Assembly (NCBI GenBank): GCA_002366565.1
Contig: DFBJ01000013.1
Location: forward strand, 310,001 to 374,000
From: Bacteriovoracaceae bacterium UBA3083
GTDB taxonomy: Bacteria; Bdellovibrionota; Bacteriovoracia; Bacteriovoracales; Bacteriovoracaceae
Direction: 5' to 3'
Length of the DNA: 64,000 nt
Position numbers and translations under genes: made by a program. Numbering within the stretch: the first letter of the stretch is position 1; each line of letters opens with the position of its first letter. Of this stretch, positions 17,109 through 26,021 are shown piece after piece. The notes under the pieces are model-generated. The model had not been told where the DNA came from. It saw only the letters and a list, made by a program, of their open reading frames with translations, and did no database searches.

Positions 17109-17339
17109 CTACTCCAAAAATGTTTTGATCTCTGCAACCTCATTAACCTTTCCAAAAGAAACTAACTTCTCATCAATAACAAGTGCTGGAGTTTTCATAG
17201 CATTGTACTGTGCGATCTCAGCAAAATCTGTAATCTTTTGAATATCTGCAGTTTTACCAAGTTCATTTAAAGCTGTTTTGACGTGAGTCTCTAGCTTAGA
17301 ACATTTGCTACATCCTGATCCTAAAATTTTAATAATCAT
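17109..17339 (-). CDS. Small thioredoxin-family redox protein
   Basis: A 76-residue thioredoxin-like protein with the site GSGCSKCSKL (Cys9, Cys12) and the cis-Pro segment KTPALVIDEKL. This matches the 'redox-active disulfide protein 2' group encoded next to COG0701 permeases. Cytoplasmic. First gene of a two-gene operon with the permease, 3 bases apart; AAGGGG precedes the start. Confidence 0.85.
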   Translation of the reverse strand: MIIKILGSGCSKCSKLETHVKTALNELGKTADIQKITDFAEIAQYNAMKTPALVIDEKLVSFGKVNEVAEIKTFLE

Positions 17340-17380
17340 AAAATCCCCTTATATAGAGTTGTAATTGAATAAGAAAATAG

Positions 17381-17407
17381 AAAGGGATAATGAAGTAATA
17401 TCCCTTT
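17381..17407 (-). terminator. Hairpin terminator between the phosphatase and thioredoxin genes
   Basis: A 9-bp perfect stem AAAGGGATA/TATCCCTTT with a 9-nt loop. On the minus strand the following T-run is short and interrupted; on the plus strand it is better. It ends the phosphatase transcript at moderate confidence. Confidence 0.5.
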
Positions 17408-17489
17408 TTTCTTCTAACTTATAAATTCAAACTTCTTTAATTATTTTAAGATACTTTAAAATTGTTATCTAATTAATTCAAAGAATCTC

Positions 17490-17987
17490 TTAAGGTTCTT
17501 TGATAAACTGTAATACCTTAGTTCTTAAATCATCTTTAGTAAGACCTGTATTTCTCGTTATCTCAATGGCCTTAGGTAAAGGCATATTATGATCCTTATT
17601 TAAATGGATTAATAACCAGCTGGAGGCTCTATTTCCGGAAGAACAGTGTACAAATATTTTCTTATCCTTATTCTTTTCAATGAAATTAGTAATATTACTA
17701 ATATTTTCTTTTGTAATATTGTTCTCTTTATCGAAAAAAGGAATATTATGATAGCTCAGTCCATTTTCTTCAGTGTATTTCTTTTCATTAAAATCATTAA
17801 ACTCACCAGGGTTTCTGAGGTCTAGAATAATATCAAACTTCTCTTTTTTGACCCTATCAATAGTCTTTTGACTTGGTTGTCCAGATATAGTCAAAAACTT
17901 GAAGACTTTTGCATCTTCAAATGAACTGTATTGTGAATAACTTGATATAGAAATAAATGTAAGTATTAGCGTGAATATTTTTTTCAT
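17490..17987 (-). CDS. Secreted DUF442/tyrosine-phosphatase-like protein
   Basis: After a signal peptide (MKKIFTLILTFISISSYS) comes a small phosphatase domain: SGQPSQKTIDRVKKEKFDIILDLRNPGE, typical of the DUF442 group, and the P-loop HCSSGNRAS with Cys115 and Arg120 (Cx5R). The start at 17987 has GGAG five bases upstream; the longer frame to 18035 breaks the signal peptide. A periplasmic Cx5R phosphatase would act on phosphorylated envelope molecules; substrate unknown. Confidence 0.75.
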   Translation of the reverse strand: MKKIFTLILTFISISSYSQYSSFEDAKVFKFLTISGQPSQKTIDRVKKEKFDIILDLRNPGEFNDFNEKKYTEENGLSYHNIPFFDKENNITKENISNITNFIEKNKDKKIFVHCSSGNRASSWLLIHLNKDHNMPLPKAIEITRNTGLTKDDLRTKVLQFIKEP

Positions 17988-18113
17988 AGAGACTCCATTT
18001 TTTATTAGTATACACCCTCTAAATCTACTAAACATTGATTTAAATCAATGTTTAGAAATGATATAGCTTTATATACTAATTTGACTGGATTACAATTTCA
18101 GAATTCAGGAAAA

Positions 18114-18178
18114 AACAAATGCTAATTAAGCATCTGTTGTTTTTTTAATGGTGTCTCAACATCGGTGATTATCCAGGT
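18114..18178 (+). repeat. tRNA-Phe 3'-end/terminator scar 1 (most degraded)
   Basis: A hairpin AACAAATGC/GCATCTGTT with one mismatch and a T-run is followed by TGGTGTCTCAAC, nine bases, then TATCC. The order and spacing equal those of the scars at 25226, 26313 and, for the tRNA part, 21711, but more bases differ. It is the member furthest from the intact tRNA-Phe gene. Confidence 0.45.
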
Positions 18179-18198
18179 TCGACACTTAAACTTGTATT

Positions 18199-18408
18199 CT
18201 AAAACATAGAGTTTTCATTTTTAGATTCCACAGGAATTACTTGCAAAACATCCCAGTGCTCAACAATCTTTACATTCTCATCAAATCTAAAAATACCTAT
18301 ACCAGGATACTCCTTTGCCATCCTTTTGAAACACGCAATAAAATTATCTTTCCTATCAATAACTTCTTGTTTGTGCTGATTATTGATTTTCCAATTACTT
18401 CCCTCTCG
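18199..18408 (-). pseudogene. SnoaL-like protein remnant
   Basis: Reading the minus strand gives ...FKRMAKEYPG followed directly by IFRFDENVKIVEHWDVLQ and ending NENSMF at a stop (18199-18201). The KIVEHWDVLQ and N-x-N-x-MF pieces are the C-terminal signature of SnoaL-like polyketide-cyclase-fold proteins. About 25 residues that should lie between the two pieces are absent, and a stop lies upstream near 18409, so this is a decayed gene. No other feature is seen in 18409-18586. Confidence 0.6.
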
Positions 18409-18586
18409 TTACGTATTGACTTAAGTACTTAAAATAGCTCGTAAAGTTGTTAAACTTAAGCCAATTATTGCCTTTCAGATATAAGTACAAAACCCAGATA
18501 TTCCCCCATACGTAGTATTAAAAAGGATAACGAGTAAATTCAAGTAAAAGACTCAAGTATACCTCCTTTTTATCCGAAAAAGTTGT

Positions 18587-20395
18587 ATGAAAATAAAACT
18601 CTACCCTATCCTTATATGTTTGACAGTGCTTCTAAGCGCTATTATTTATCTTAATTCCGATAGAGAGACCACTTCTAGTCGTACTCCAGCTTCTGAAAAT
18701 AACAAGACATGTACAACCGCCTTAAGAGCTATTCTTTCATCTAATACAGATGAGTCAATAAAGCTAAAAAAACAGAAGCAATTTATTTCTGAAAATGATT
18801 TCCTTTCATACCATAAAACAATATTAAACAGTCATGACAATACTGAAATTGAACGTGGAGAAGTACCTAAAGGCTATAGTCAAAAAGTGACAAACTTAAC
18901 TGAAAAATTCATGGCCCGAACAAATAGCAACTATGTTCCAGGTTTCTTTCAACATCATGAGGATAAGTCATTAGATACTTGGGGGATTTTTGAATACCTA
19001 ACATCTAAACAAGACTTAACAACAGAAGATGGAAAGCTCGTTCTTTCAAGAGCACAAGAATGGATTAACTCTTATAAGAGTTACCCAGAGAGGCTTGAAG
19101 AAAGTATTATACGTTCTTTTGAAAATAAAATGCAGTATGAAGCTATCTCCAAGCATCATAAAGAAAATAGTAAGGCGATTAAGAACTTTAATTATGTAAA
19201 TGGAAACCGCTATGAATTAGAACTTCCATTTATAAAAAAAATAGATGGAGAATGGAAAACGACTTATGAGAAGCAAGGTTTCTCTACCTACAGGAACTTT
19301 ATTGTTTACCTAAAAGACAAAAGGATCGTTCTTGAAAATTCTTTTGCAGATAAGACCATTGAAAGAAGAGTAAAAGCAGGCCCTATCTATGAAGTTATTA
19401 ATAATCAAGCAACAATTCGAAGAAAGTTAGAATTTTTACGAGATAAGTTAGCTGATACACCAGTAACTCAACTATCTGATGAACAAATTCAATTAAAGAA
19501 TAGTATTGAGAATATACTTTACGATGGACGCTTAATGCCTCGTTCTGATGCCATAGCAAGACAGCAGAATATAGAGTTAAAAGCAGAGATAAAATCTTTC
19601 TTTAAAGGAGAAAAAAGTAGACGTGAGGTACTAAAAACATTTAATCAACGACTAATATCCAAGTTTAGTGACGATGCTATTAAAAAGAGTGAAATGAAAA
19701 ATTATATTAAAGCAGTTATATTTGGTAACACTATCGGAGCAGCGGCAGCAATAACCATAGGAACAATAGCCTTACCACTTACAGAGAATGATTACATTCT
19801 ATACTTAACATCATCTTTTCATAACTGGTTTAACAACTTACTCTTATCTTCACCCCTTGGAACAACCCAGACCCTTCACAACTGTGCAAAGGAAAACCGT
19901 AGTTGGAGTGTTGAGAATGTATGCATGGCAAGTTTTCTAAACTCACATTTATCAAGTTACCTATATAAATCAAGACTAGAAGAAGATTATGACTATCTTA
20001 ATGATCCAGCCTTTATAGAAAAACGTTCAGAGTTAATCAATATCTTTTTAGGAAAGAGAGAAGATCTTCAGTATGGGGACTTCTTTGCACAAAATATGGA
20101 CTACTTAAAAGAAGAAGCTTACTATACCTATGCAGCTCAATCATTTATAGAAGTTATTGATATCGTAAATCCAAATTTTTCAAAGAATCTAGATTCTACA
20201 AGTAAAGAAGTAATTTATAACTACCTTGCTAACAAAGATGCCAAAGAACTACCATCTATTCTTAATGGAAAAATTAGCGAAGATATGAAAGAACTTGTTC
20301 TAGATGTAAAAAATCATATTCCAGAGGCCGCTAAACAAATACAATCCAACGGAACGGTAAAAAGAGAAGTTCATGACTTTATGAAGGAATACTAG
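18587..20395 (+). CDS. Unknown 602-residue membrane-anchored protein
   Basis: An N-terminal hydrophobic segment (residues 5-23) would anchor or export it; the bulk is helical and charged. A second hydrophobic stretch near 378-398 (IGAAAAITIGTIALPL) may be a membrane segment. A pair of cysteines (TLHNCAKEN and VENVCMAS) follows it. I recognise no domain. It lies between scar 1 and scar 2 and is followed by a P-loop gene on the same strand. No ribosome site is obvious. Base composition by eye matches its neighbours. Confidence 0.65.
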   Translation: MKIKLYPILICLTVLLSAIIYLNSDRETTSSRTPASENNKTCTTALRAILSSNTDESIKLKKQKQFISENDFLSYHKTILNSHDNTEIERGEVPKGYSQKVTNLTEKFMARTNSNYVPGFFQHHEDKSLDTWGIFEYLTSKQDLTTEDGKLVLSRAQEWINSYKSYPERLEESIIRSFENKMQYEAISKHHKENSKAIKNFNYVNGNRYELELPFIKKIDGEWKTTYEKQGFSTYRNFIVYLKDKRIVLENSFADKTIERRVKAGPIYEVINNQATIRRKLEFLRDKLADTPVTQLSDEQIQLKNSIENILYDGRLMPRSDAIARQQNIELKAEIKSFFKGEKSRREVLKTFNQRLISKFSDDAIKKSEMKNYIKAVIFGNTIGAAAAITIGTIALPLTENDYILYLTSSFHNWFNNLLLSSPLGTTQTLHNCAKENRSWSVENVCMASFLNSHLSSYLYKSRLEEDYDYLNDPAFIEKRSELINIFLGKREDLQYGDFFAQNMDYLKEEAYYTYAAQSFIEVIDIVNPNFSKNLDSTSKEVIYNYLANKDAKELPSILNGKISEDMKELVLDVKNHIPEAAKQIQSNGTVKREVHDFMKEY

Positions 20396-20494
20396 AACAC
20401 CCTATTCTGTAATGTATAGGTATTAGTATTGAAAGAGGCTACATAAACGTTGAGAGCTTAGGCCAATACAGAATTATAAAATGGAGAAATAAGA

Positions 20495-21067
20495 ATGAAA
20501 ATAGTTATAACAGGAGGTCCAGGAGGTGGAAAAACAACTGCTCTTGATCTTTTTCAAAGAGAGCTTCTCGGAAAAGTCTGGATTATACCAGAATCTGCCA
20601 GTGCTATTTTTGCAAGTGGAATAAAAAGAGATGATGATTTTAATACTCTAAAAGCAATACAAAAAACAATTTATTATCATCAAAAAAATGTCGAAGAAAT
20701 TCATCAACTACAGCACCCTGATAAGGTTCTACTTTGTGATCGTGGAACACTAGATGGACTTGCCTACTGGCCAAATAGTCAGAAAACTTTTTTTGAAAGT
20801 ATCAAGTCCGATTTTCAATCAGAACTTAATCGCTACGATGCAGTCATTCATTTCGAAACAGCAGCAGTAGACGGACAAGATATTTCAACGAATAATCCTT
20901 TTAGGAATGAATCTAAAGAAGCAGCAATTGAACTAGATAACAAATTAAAAGAAATTTGGAAAGTTCACCCTAACTTTCATGTTGTAGAAAGTAAGGGAAG
21001 CTTTATTGATAAAATTATTAATGGAGTTAAAACTATTAGAATGGTAGTTGATCAACAAATTTATTAA
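20495..21067 (+). CDS. AAA_28/NadR-like P-loop ATPase
   Basis: Walker A GGPGGGKTT (7-15), a WIIPESASAIFASGI segment and Walker B-like LLCDRGTLDGLAYWP match the AAA_28 family, related to the kinase domain of NadR and to Ttd14. 190 residues, cytoplasmic. The substrate is unknown. GGAG precedes the ATG. Its 3' end overlaps the convergent rhodanese gene by 4 bases. Confidence 0.8.
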   Translation: MKIVITGGPGGGKTTALDLFQRELLGKVWIIPESASAIFASGIKRDDDFNTLKAIQKTIYYHQKNVEEIHQLQHPDKVLLCDRGTLDGLAYWPNSQKTFFESIKSDFQSELNRYDAVIHFETAAVDGQDISTNNPFRNESKEAAIELDNKLKEIWKVHPNFHVVESKGSFIDKIINGVKTIRMVVDQQIY

Positions 21068-21447
21068 TCTCGAGAATTCAGATAGCTTTGAACATTACCG
21101 ATAGTTCCAGCATTTATAACTTTAGAGAACCCCTGTCTCTTCAAAATTTGCTTTGCTCCTGCACTTCTTGTACCACTTGCACAAAAAAGTATAACTGGAG
21201 CTGCCTTATCTAATTGTTTAGACTCGGAATTAATCACTTGCAATGGAATATTTATACTTAAAGGTAGAGCATATTTTGAATACTCAGCTTCTGATCTAAC
21301 ATCTACCAATTGAACATTTTGAAAATCCCCTAAAGAATTCATCTCAGCTCTAGATACTCTTGTCCTATAATATTTGAAACCTATAAAGCCTAAAATAATT
21401 ACGATAGGCCAGTATTGTGTTATTTCTATTAAATATTCTGTATACAA
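21064..21447 (-). CDS. Membrane-anchored rhodanese-like protein
   Basis: One membrane segment (WPIVIILGFIGFKYY, 13-27) followed by a rhodanese domain with the CH1-type LVDVRSEAEY and the active Cys89 in LFCASGTRSAGA. It would handle sulfane sulfur at the inner membrane. The start is a TTG, with AGGAG five bases upstream deciding it; no ATG fits. Family topology with an N-terminal helix is common. Confidence 0.85.
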   Translation of the reverse strand: MYTEYLIEITQYWPIVIILGFIGFKYYRTRVSRAEMNSLGDFQNVQLVDVRSEAEYSKYALPLSINIPLQVINSESKQLDKAAPVILFCASGTRSAGAKQILKRQGFSKVINAGTIGNVQSYLNSRD

Positions 21448-21628
21448 TTTAACTCCTTACAATAATCTATTAATTATAGTTTCATTAGATTTTTCTTAAA
21501 TCATATTATTATTCATAAAATAAGTATAACAATTCTATTTTTAGTAAACATTGATATACATCAATATATAACGATTACTTCTCAGAGTTATGACACTGTA
21601 ATTCAAAACCTTTACGATTAGACACAGC

Positions 21629-21703
21629 TTGAACGCAAATGTTACGAGTCTAGATGAAGTAGGTATTGAATATGCCTTGAATGAAGCGTTTAAAGAACTG
21701 GCA
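21629..21703 (+). pseudogene. Remnant of a serine recombinase C-terminus
   Basis: 25 codons read LNANVTSLDEVGIEYALNEAFKELA. They align with TLNTSASSLDEVSIEYDLKESFKELA at the end of the recombinase fragment at 28325-28888, and the nucleotides align almost throughout. Directly downstream is a copy of the tRNA-Phe 3' end. Only this tail survives. The rest of 21448-21877 shows nothing further except scar 2. Confidence 0.75.
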
Positions 21704-21710
21704 TTAAAAA

Positions 21711-21741
21711 TGGTGCCCCGACGTAGAAGAGTATCGAACTG
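21711..21741 (+). repeat. tRNA-Phe 3'-end scar 2
   Basis: TGGTGCCCCGACG equals the last 13 bases of the intact tRNA-Phe (as read on the plus strand), and TATCGAACTG follows at the same spacing as in the scars at 25260 and 26347. The terminator hairpin is lost in this copy. It sits 7 bases after the recombinase remnant. Confidence 0.75.
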
Positions 21742-21877
21742 CCCTACGGGACTATTATGTGGCTTAATTTCATTAATATAAGTGAGTTAGAGTTAATTTT
21801 ATCTAATCCCCAAAAGATCCCTATCCCCAAAAAAGAAAGCAGCCTAATCGTAATCAAAAAGCTTATTTTATCTTTAA

Positions 21878-22777
21878 TTACAGGCAAAGTCTTGGGCGAA
21901 TAAAGTCAATAAAAACAGAAATACGCTTCGCCACAGACGAAGACTTATAGTACACAGCATGTATTTGCTCTCTTCCTGTGTTTGATAATTTTTCATCTTC
22001 GAAAAGCGAAATGAGCCTTCCTTCATCTATATCTTTCTTTATCATAAAGCCCGAAAGACATGCTATTCCATTTCCCTCCAGGGCAAGTTGCCTTATAGTT
22101 TCGCCGTTACTAGAAGATAAATTTGGAGCGATAGTGTCAACCCCCCTTAGAGGCCAATTGTTTAAAGATTTAGGGTTAGTGAAGCCAATTGTCCTATGAG
22201 AAAAAATATCATTTACTTTTGAAGGACAACCAAATTGCTCAATATATTTAGGAGAGACAACAATGTAGAGTTCACTACTTCCAAGAAACTTTGCATAAAG
22301 TGTAGAGTCACTCATTTTACCAATTCTTATTGCAAGATCTATCTTCTTTTCTAACAAATCGACTATACCTTCATTGGATGTGAGCTCTAGGTCTATATCA
22401 GGAAACTCTTTAGAGAAAGAAGAAATGTGGGGAACTAGTTGATGAAAAATAAATGGGCTTGCGGCATCTAATCGAAGCTTTCCACTAGGGCGCCCTTGTC
22501 CTGATACAATGTCTTCTTCTGCTCGATTCACTTGCTCAATCCCTGATCTAATAGAATTGATGAACCTACGCCCCTCCTCTGTTACGTTAATTCTTCTTGT
22601 TGTTCTATTAAGAATTGTTACCCCTAGATTTTTTTCAATTCGACTTACAGCTCTAGATACCTTTGCAGTTTGAATATTTAAAGATTCTGCCGCAGAGGAA
22701 AAACCACCAGTATCAACAACCATTAATAAAATTTCTAAATCTTCAGAGCGTGTTCGCAAAGCAGGTACCTTTTTCAT
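21878..22777 (-). CDS. LysR-family transcriptional regulator
   Basis: The winged helix-turn-helix is at residues 13-70 (FSSAAESLNIQTAKVSRAVSRIEKNLGVTILNRTTR), followed by the substrate-binding domain (SGKLRLDAASPFIFHQLVPHISSF). 299 residues, full length. It diverges from the MFS/LLM pair, the classic layout for a LysR that controls its neighbours. It belongs to the CrgA/DmlR-like branch by look. Confidence 0.9.
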   Translation of the reverse strand: MKKVPALRTRSEDLEILLMVVDTGGFSSAAESLNIQTAKVSRAVSRIEKNLGVTILNRTTRRINVTEEGRRFINSIRSGIEQVNRAEEDIVSGQGRPSGKLRLDAASPFIFHQLVPHISSFSKEFPDIDLELTSNEGIVDLLEKKIDLAIRIGKMSDSTLYAKFLGSSELYIVVSPKYIEQFGCPSKVNDIFSHRTIGFTNPKSLNNWPLRGVDTIAPNLSSSNGETIRQLALEGNGIACLSGFMIKKDIDEGRLISLFEDEKLSNTGREQIHAVYYKSSSVAKRISVFIDFIRPRLCL

Positions 22778-22922
22778 TCATTAATTATTGTTATTTTAAC
22801 AAAAGTATTTTGCTTAGACTACTATTCTTAACAACAAAGATAAGATGTAGCATACACCTAACTTAATTAACCATAAGTGATTGCGACTCGTGATCATTTC
22901 ATACAAAAAAAGTGAGTTTATT

Positions 22923-24095
22923 ATGCCATTAGCACTATTTGCACTAACGCTAAGCGCCTTTGCTATCGGAACAACTGAGTTTGTTATTGTTGGTTTAATT
23001 CCAACAATGGCAGAAAGCCTTAACGTTTCATTACCATCAGCGGGACTTCTAGTTAGTCTTTATGCCCTCGGAGTAGCAATTGGTGCTCCAATTTTAACAG
23101 CAGTTACTGGTAAGTGGAAACGCAAGAATGTACTACTTTCGGTAATGTTTATTTTTGTCATAGGCAACCTATTAGCATGGAAGGCGACAGGATATAATAC
23201 ATTAATAATTGCACGTATCCTTACCGGACTTGCTCACGGAGTTTTCTTCTCCATTGGTTCGACTATAGCGACAGGATTAGTACCTAAAGAAAAAGCTGGT
23301 AGCGCAATTGCTATAATGTTTACTGGCTTAACAGTCGCACTAGTAACAGGTGTTCCTCTAGGAACGTATATAGGTCAAACATTTGGATGGCAAACAACGT
23401 TCTTAGTTGTGTCAGTTCTTGGACTCATTGCTCTTATTGGTAGCTCAATACTTATTCCAAAAAACTTAAAGCAATCTCCTGCTGCTAAATTTTCTGATCA
23501 ACTTAAAGTACTCACACACCCTCGTCTTCTTTTAGTTTATGCAATGACAGCTGTTGGCTATGGAGGTACTTTTGTGGCCTTCACTTACCTCGCACCTATC
23601 TTAGAACAAGTTTCAGGGTTTGAGCCAAGTTCAATTAGCTTGATAATGCTAGTCTATGGTGGCTCTGTTGCTGTTGGAAATATTTGGGGCGGAAAGCTTT
23701 CAGATAAGCTCGGTCCAGTAAAAGCATTAATGATAATTTTTTCAATATTGGCAGCTATCTTACTTACTTTCACATTCACTGCTTTAAATCAAGTTTCTGC
23801 AATCATCACAGTTTTAGTATGGGGTGCATTTGCCTTTGGCAATGTTCCAGCGCTTCAAGCTTATGTCGTAAATCTTGCTGAAAAATATGTTCCAAATGCT
23901 GTAGATGTTGCATCAGGATTAAACATTGCAGCTTTTAATATAGGTATTGCCATTGGCTCAATTACAGGTGGTATCGTCGTAAATAAGATGGAGCTAATAG
24001 ACACTTCATGGATTGGTGCAATTATCGTAGTCCTAGCCGTTATATTAACTAAGTTCTCTGGGGTTCTAGACTCTAGAGAAATAAATAAGGCCTAA
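22923..24095 (+). CDS. MFS drug-efflux transporter (AraJ/YdhP-like)
   Basis: Twelve membrane segments, with the group signature FAIGTTEFVIVGLIPTMAE at the first helix and the GKWKRKNVLL loop between helices 2 and 3. The start is set at 22923, where MPLALFALTLSAF begins the first helix; a longer frame from 22881 adds a non-membrane leader. Inner-membrane proton antiporter for small toxic compounds, by family. Ten bases before the LLM gene. Confidence 0.9.
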   Translation: MPLALFALTLSAFAIGTTEFVIVGLIPTMAESLNVSLPSAGLLVSLYALGVAIGAPILTAVTGKWKRKNVLLSVMFIFVIGNLLAWKATGYNTLIIARILTGLAHGVFFSIGSTIATGLVPKEKAGSAIAIMFTGLTVALVTGVPLGTYIGQTFGWQTTFLVVSVLGLIALIGSSILIPKNLKQSPAAKFSDQLKVLTHPRLLLVYAMTAVGYGGTFVAFTYLAPILEQVSGFEPSSISLIMLVYGGSVAVGNIWGGKLSDKLGPVKALMIIFSILAAILLTFTFTALNQVSAIITVLVWGAFAFGNVPALQAYVVNLAEKYVPNAVDVASGLNIAAFNIGIAIGSITGGIVVNKMELIDTSWIGAIIVVLAVILTKFSGVLDSREINKA

Positions 24096-24105
24096 AGGAT
24101 ATTTT

Positions 24106-25020
24106 ATGAATATAGATAAACTGAAAAGCCTTGGCTTCTCAATTGGTATTGAGTTACCACTTGATAATGACTGGTCGAGCCAAGGACAAAAGAGACGTAT
24201 AATAGACAGTCGTTCATTTGGAATTCCTGATATTTCAAAACATAAAGAGAGAATTATTCTTGCTGATAAACTCGGGTTCTCTGCTGCATGGATTAGAGAT
24301 GTTCCCCTATATGATCAAAGTTTTGGAGACGCCGCCCAGGTATTTGAAGCATTTTCATATCTGGGCTACCTTAGCGGTATCACTAAAAATATACTCTTGG
24401 GAACAGCCGCTATTGTTTTACCGCTAAGACAGCCATGGCTTGTAAAAAAAGCGGCTAGAACGATTGCTAAACTTAGTGACGATAGACTTATTCTTGGGGT
24501 TGCTAGTGGAGACAGGCCATCTGAGTATCCTGTATTTGGAATTGAATATAATGAACGTGGGGAACTCTTTCGAAAGTCGGTAAATATTATTAAGAATGAT
24601 GATAAGACTCATCTACCAGAGTCCTTAGATCTCTTGCCTAAGGTAAATAGCTTTCCACTATATGCAGCTGGACTTGCGCAACAAACTCCTGAGTGGATTG
24701 GTGAGAACTTAGATGGTTGGCTGGCATACCCTGGGACTCCTACGGATCATGCTCAAAGAGTTTCACTATGGAGAAAAGCTGCAGGCAATAAACCTTATGT
24801 TAGTTTTATTCATCTAGATTTAGTTGAAGACCCACTTGCACCAATAACTAGGCATCGATTTGGAATTAAGACAGGTATAAATGGTTTGATTGAAGAACTA
24901 AATCAAATGAAAAATACAGGTGTTGATCATATTGGACTTCAGCTTAGACGTAATGAAAGAGATTTGGAAAGTAGTATGGATGATATTGGTAAATTTGTGA
25001 TTCCACATTTTCACTCATAA
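24106..25020 (+). CDS. LLM-class flavin oxidoreductase
   Basis: A luciferase-like TIM-barrel protein: LGFSAAWIRDVPLYD, NILLGTAAIVLPLRQPWLVKKAARTIAKLSDDRLILGVASGD. Such enzymes use reduced flavin to oxidise small molecules. 304 residues, cytoplasmic. It follows the MFS gene after 10 bases with AAAGGA as its own ribosome site. With the LysR it forms a sense-modify-export cassette lying between scars 2 and 3. Confidence 0.85.
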   Translation: MNIDKLKSLGFSIGIELPLDNDWSSQGQKRRIIDSRSFGIPDISKHKERIILADKLGFSAAWIRDVPLYDQSFGDAAQVFEAFSYLGYLSGITKNILLGTAAIVLPLRQPWLVKKAARTIAKLSDDRLILGVASGDRPSEYPVFGIEYNERGELFRKSVNIIKNDDKTHLPESLDLLPKVNSFPLYAAGLAQQTPEWIGENLDGWLAYPGTPTDHAQRVSLWRKAAGNKPYVSFIHLDLVEDPLAPITRHRFGIKTGINGLIEELNQMKNTGVDHIGLQLRRNERDLESSMDDIGKFVIPHFHS

Positions 25021-25160
25021 ATCGACTGGATAAAAATCATCTTCAAAGCTTTCTAAAAGTTATTGTTCAACAAATGACATTCAGAACAACGAGAAGTCAT
25101 CAAAGAGTTACACTAGCAAGTCATGCTACCTATTTGGGCTTCTGAATTTAGTTTAATTAC

Positions 25161-25216
25161 AATTTTAGAATTTTAGAATTTTAGAATTTTAGAATTTTAG
25201 AATTTTAGAATTTTAA
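25161..25216. repeat. Seven tandem copies of an 8-bp unit
   Basis: The unit AATTTTAG is repeated seven times without spacer; the last copy ends AA. It lies just left of scar 3. No gene is in frame across it. Such runs can vary in copy number by slippage. Confidence 0.95.
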
Positions 25217-25225
25217 GCAAAAAAA

Positions 25226-25290
25226 AGCCAGATATGGGTTAAATATCTGGCTTTTTAAATGGTGCCCGGACGTCTCCGGGTATCGAACTG
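25226..25290 (+). repeat. tRNA-Phe 3'-end/terminator scar 3
   Basis: Hairpin AGCCAGATA/TATCTGGCT (9 bp) with loop TGGGTTAAA and a T-run, then TGGTGCCCGGACG and, nine bases after GGAC, TATCGAACTG. Compared with scar 5 the stem differs at two base pairs with both partners changed. Confidence 0.8.
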
Positions 25291-25315
25291 TGATACTTGG
25301 ATTTCAACCTAATCC

Positions 25316-25744
25316 TTAGATATTATTTGTTGCAAGCACAAGATCTGTTGTACAAATAAGCCCAACACCAAAGTCGTCTTCTTTATACTTGGCACTAGTT
25401 TTTGATCTTCCTGAGGCAATAACTTCTGCACCATTTACTTCCAATATAATCTTCAAATGATTTGTCTTCACTAAAGAATTCAAATCTAGTTTTTGAGTAA
25501 TAATGACTTCAAATGGAAACTGACCGTAAGCTAAACCTGAAAAGCTTCCTTTCCAAATTTCATAACCTGGACCTACTCCATCTTTTACCAATTGAACATC
25601 ACCTGCCTGCCCCATAGCCGTCAACCATATACAGTCTCTATCAGGAGGACAAAGTAGTTTTTGCTCATTACACCCAATGAAGACTGAATTTGCGAGACTA
25701 AAACTAGAATAAGCTAATAAGGAAAATAATAAAAAAAGTTTCAT
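25316..25744 (-). CDS. Secreted protein of unknown function
   Basis: 142 residues with a signal peptide (cleavage near SLA, residue 18). The mature part has four Cys, three of them early (CNEQKLLCPPDRDC) and one late (LICTTDL), and mixed beta-strand character. No family recognised. Located alone between scars 3 and 4, so probably a passenger gene. Confidence 0.65.
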   Translation of the reverse strand: MKLFLLFSLLAYSSFSLANSVFIGCNEQKLLCPPDRDCIWLTAMGQAGDVQLVKDGVGPGYEIWKGSFSGLAYGQFPFEVIITQKLDLNSLVKTNHLKIILEVNGAEVIASGRSKTSAKYKEDDFGVGLICTTDLVLATNNI

Positions 25745-25819
25745 TGGTACTCCTAAGATGACTATGTGAAAAGAGTTTAATATAGGCCAAGCATACCTAA
25801 TTAAAAGGCAAATAAAAAA

Positions 25820-25875
25820 CCAGATTGGTTAGACTCTGGCTTTTTATAAATACGTCCTCAATGCGGCGCCCCGAC
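25820..25875 (+). repeat. tRNA-Phe 3'-end/terminator scar 4
   Basis: Hairpin CCAGA/TCTGG with a TTGGTTAGAC loop and T-run, then, after an extra stretch of about 20 bases, CGGCGCCCCGAC, which keeps 10 of the 12 bases of the tRNA end. The TATCGAACTG part is degraded. Confidence 0.6.
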
Positions 25876-26021
25876 ACACTGATAATACAGAAAAATTACG
25901 TCCACTCAATCTAGTTCTAAAATCAAGTATTTGTGCTCCAAAACGGGGGATTTACAAAGAGTACAAAAGTTCTCATATTTAATTATCTAACTATTCTGTA
26001 ATAGCGACTCAATCTTCCACC

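Noticed and set aside
18241..18432. 63-codon plus-strand frame
   Set aside because: It is the antisense of the SnoaL-like remnant, which has recognisable protein motifs on the minus strand.
25161..25216. Short direct repeats that might be a CRISPR array
   Set aside because: The unit is 8 bases with no spacers; no cas genes are near.
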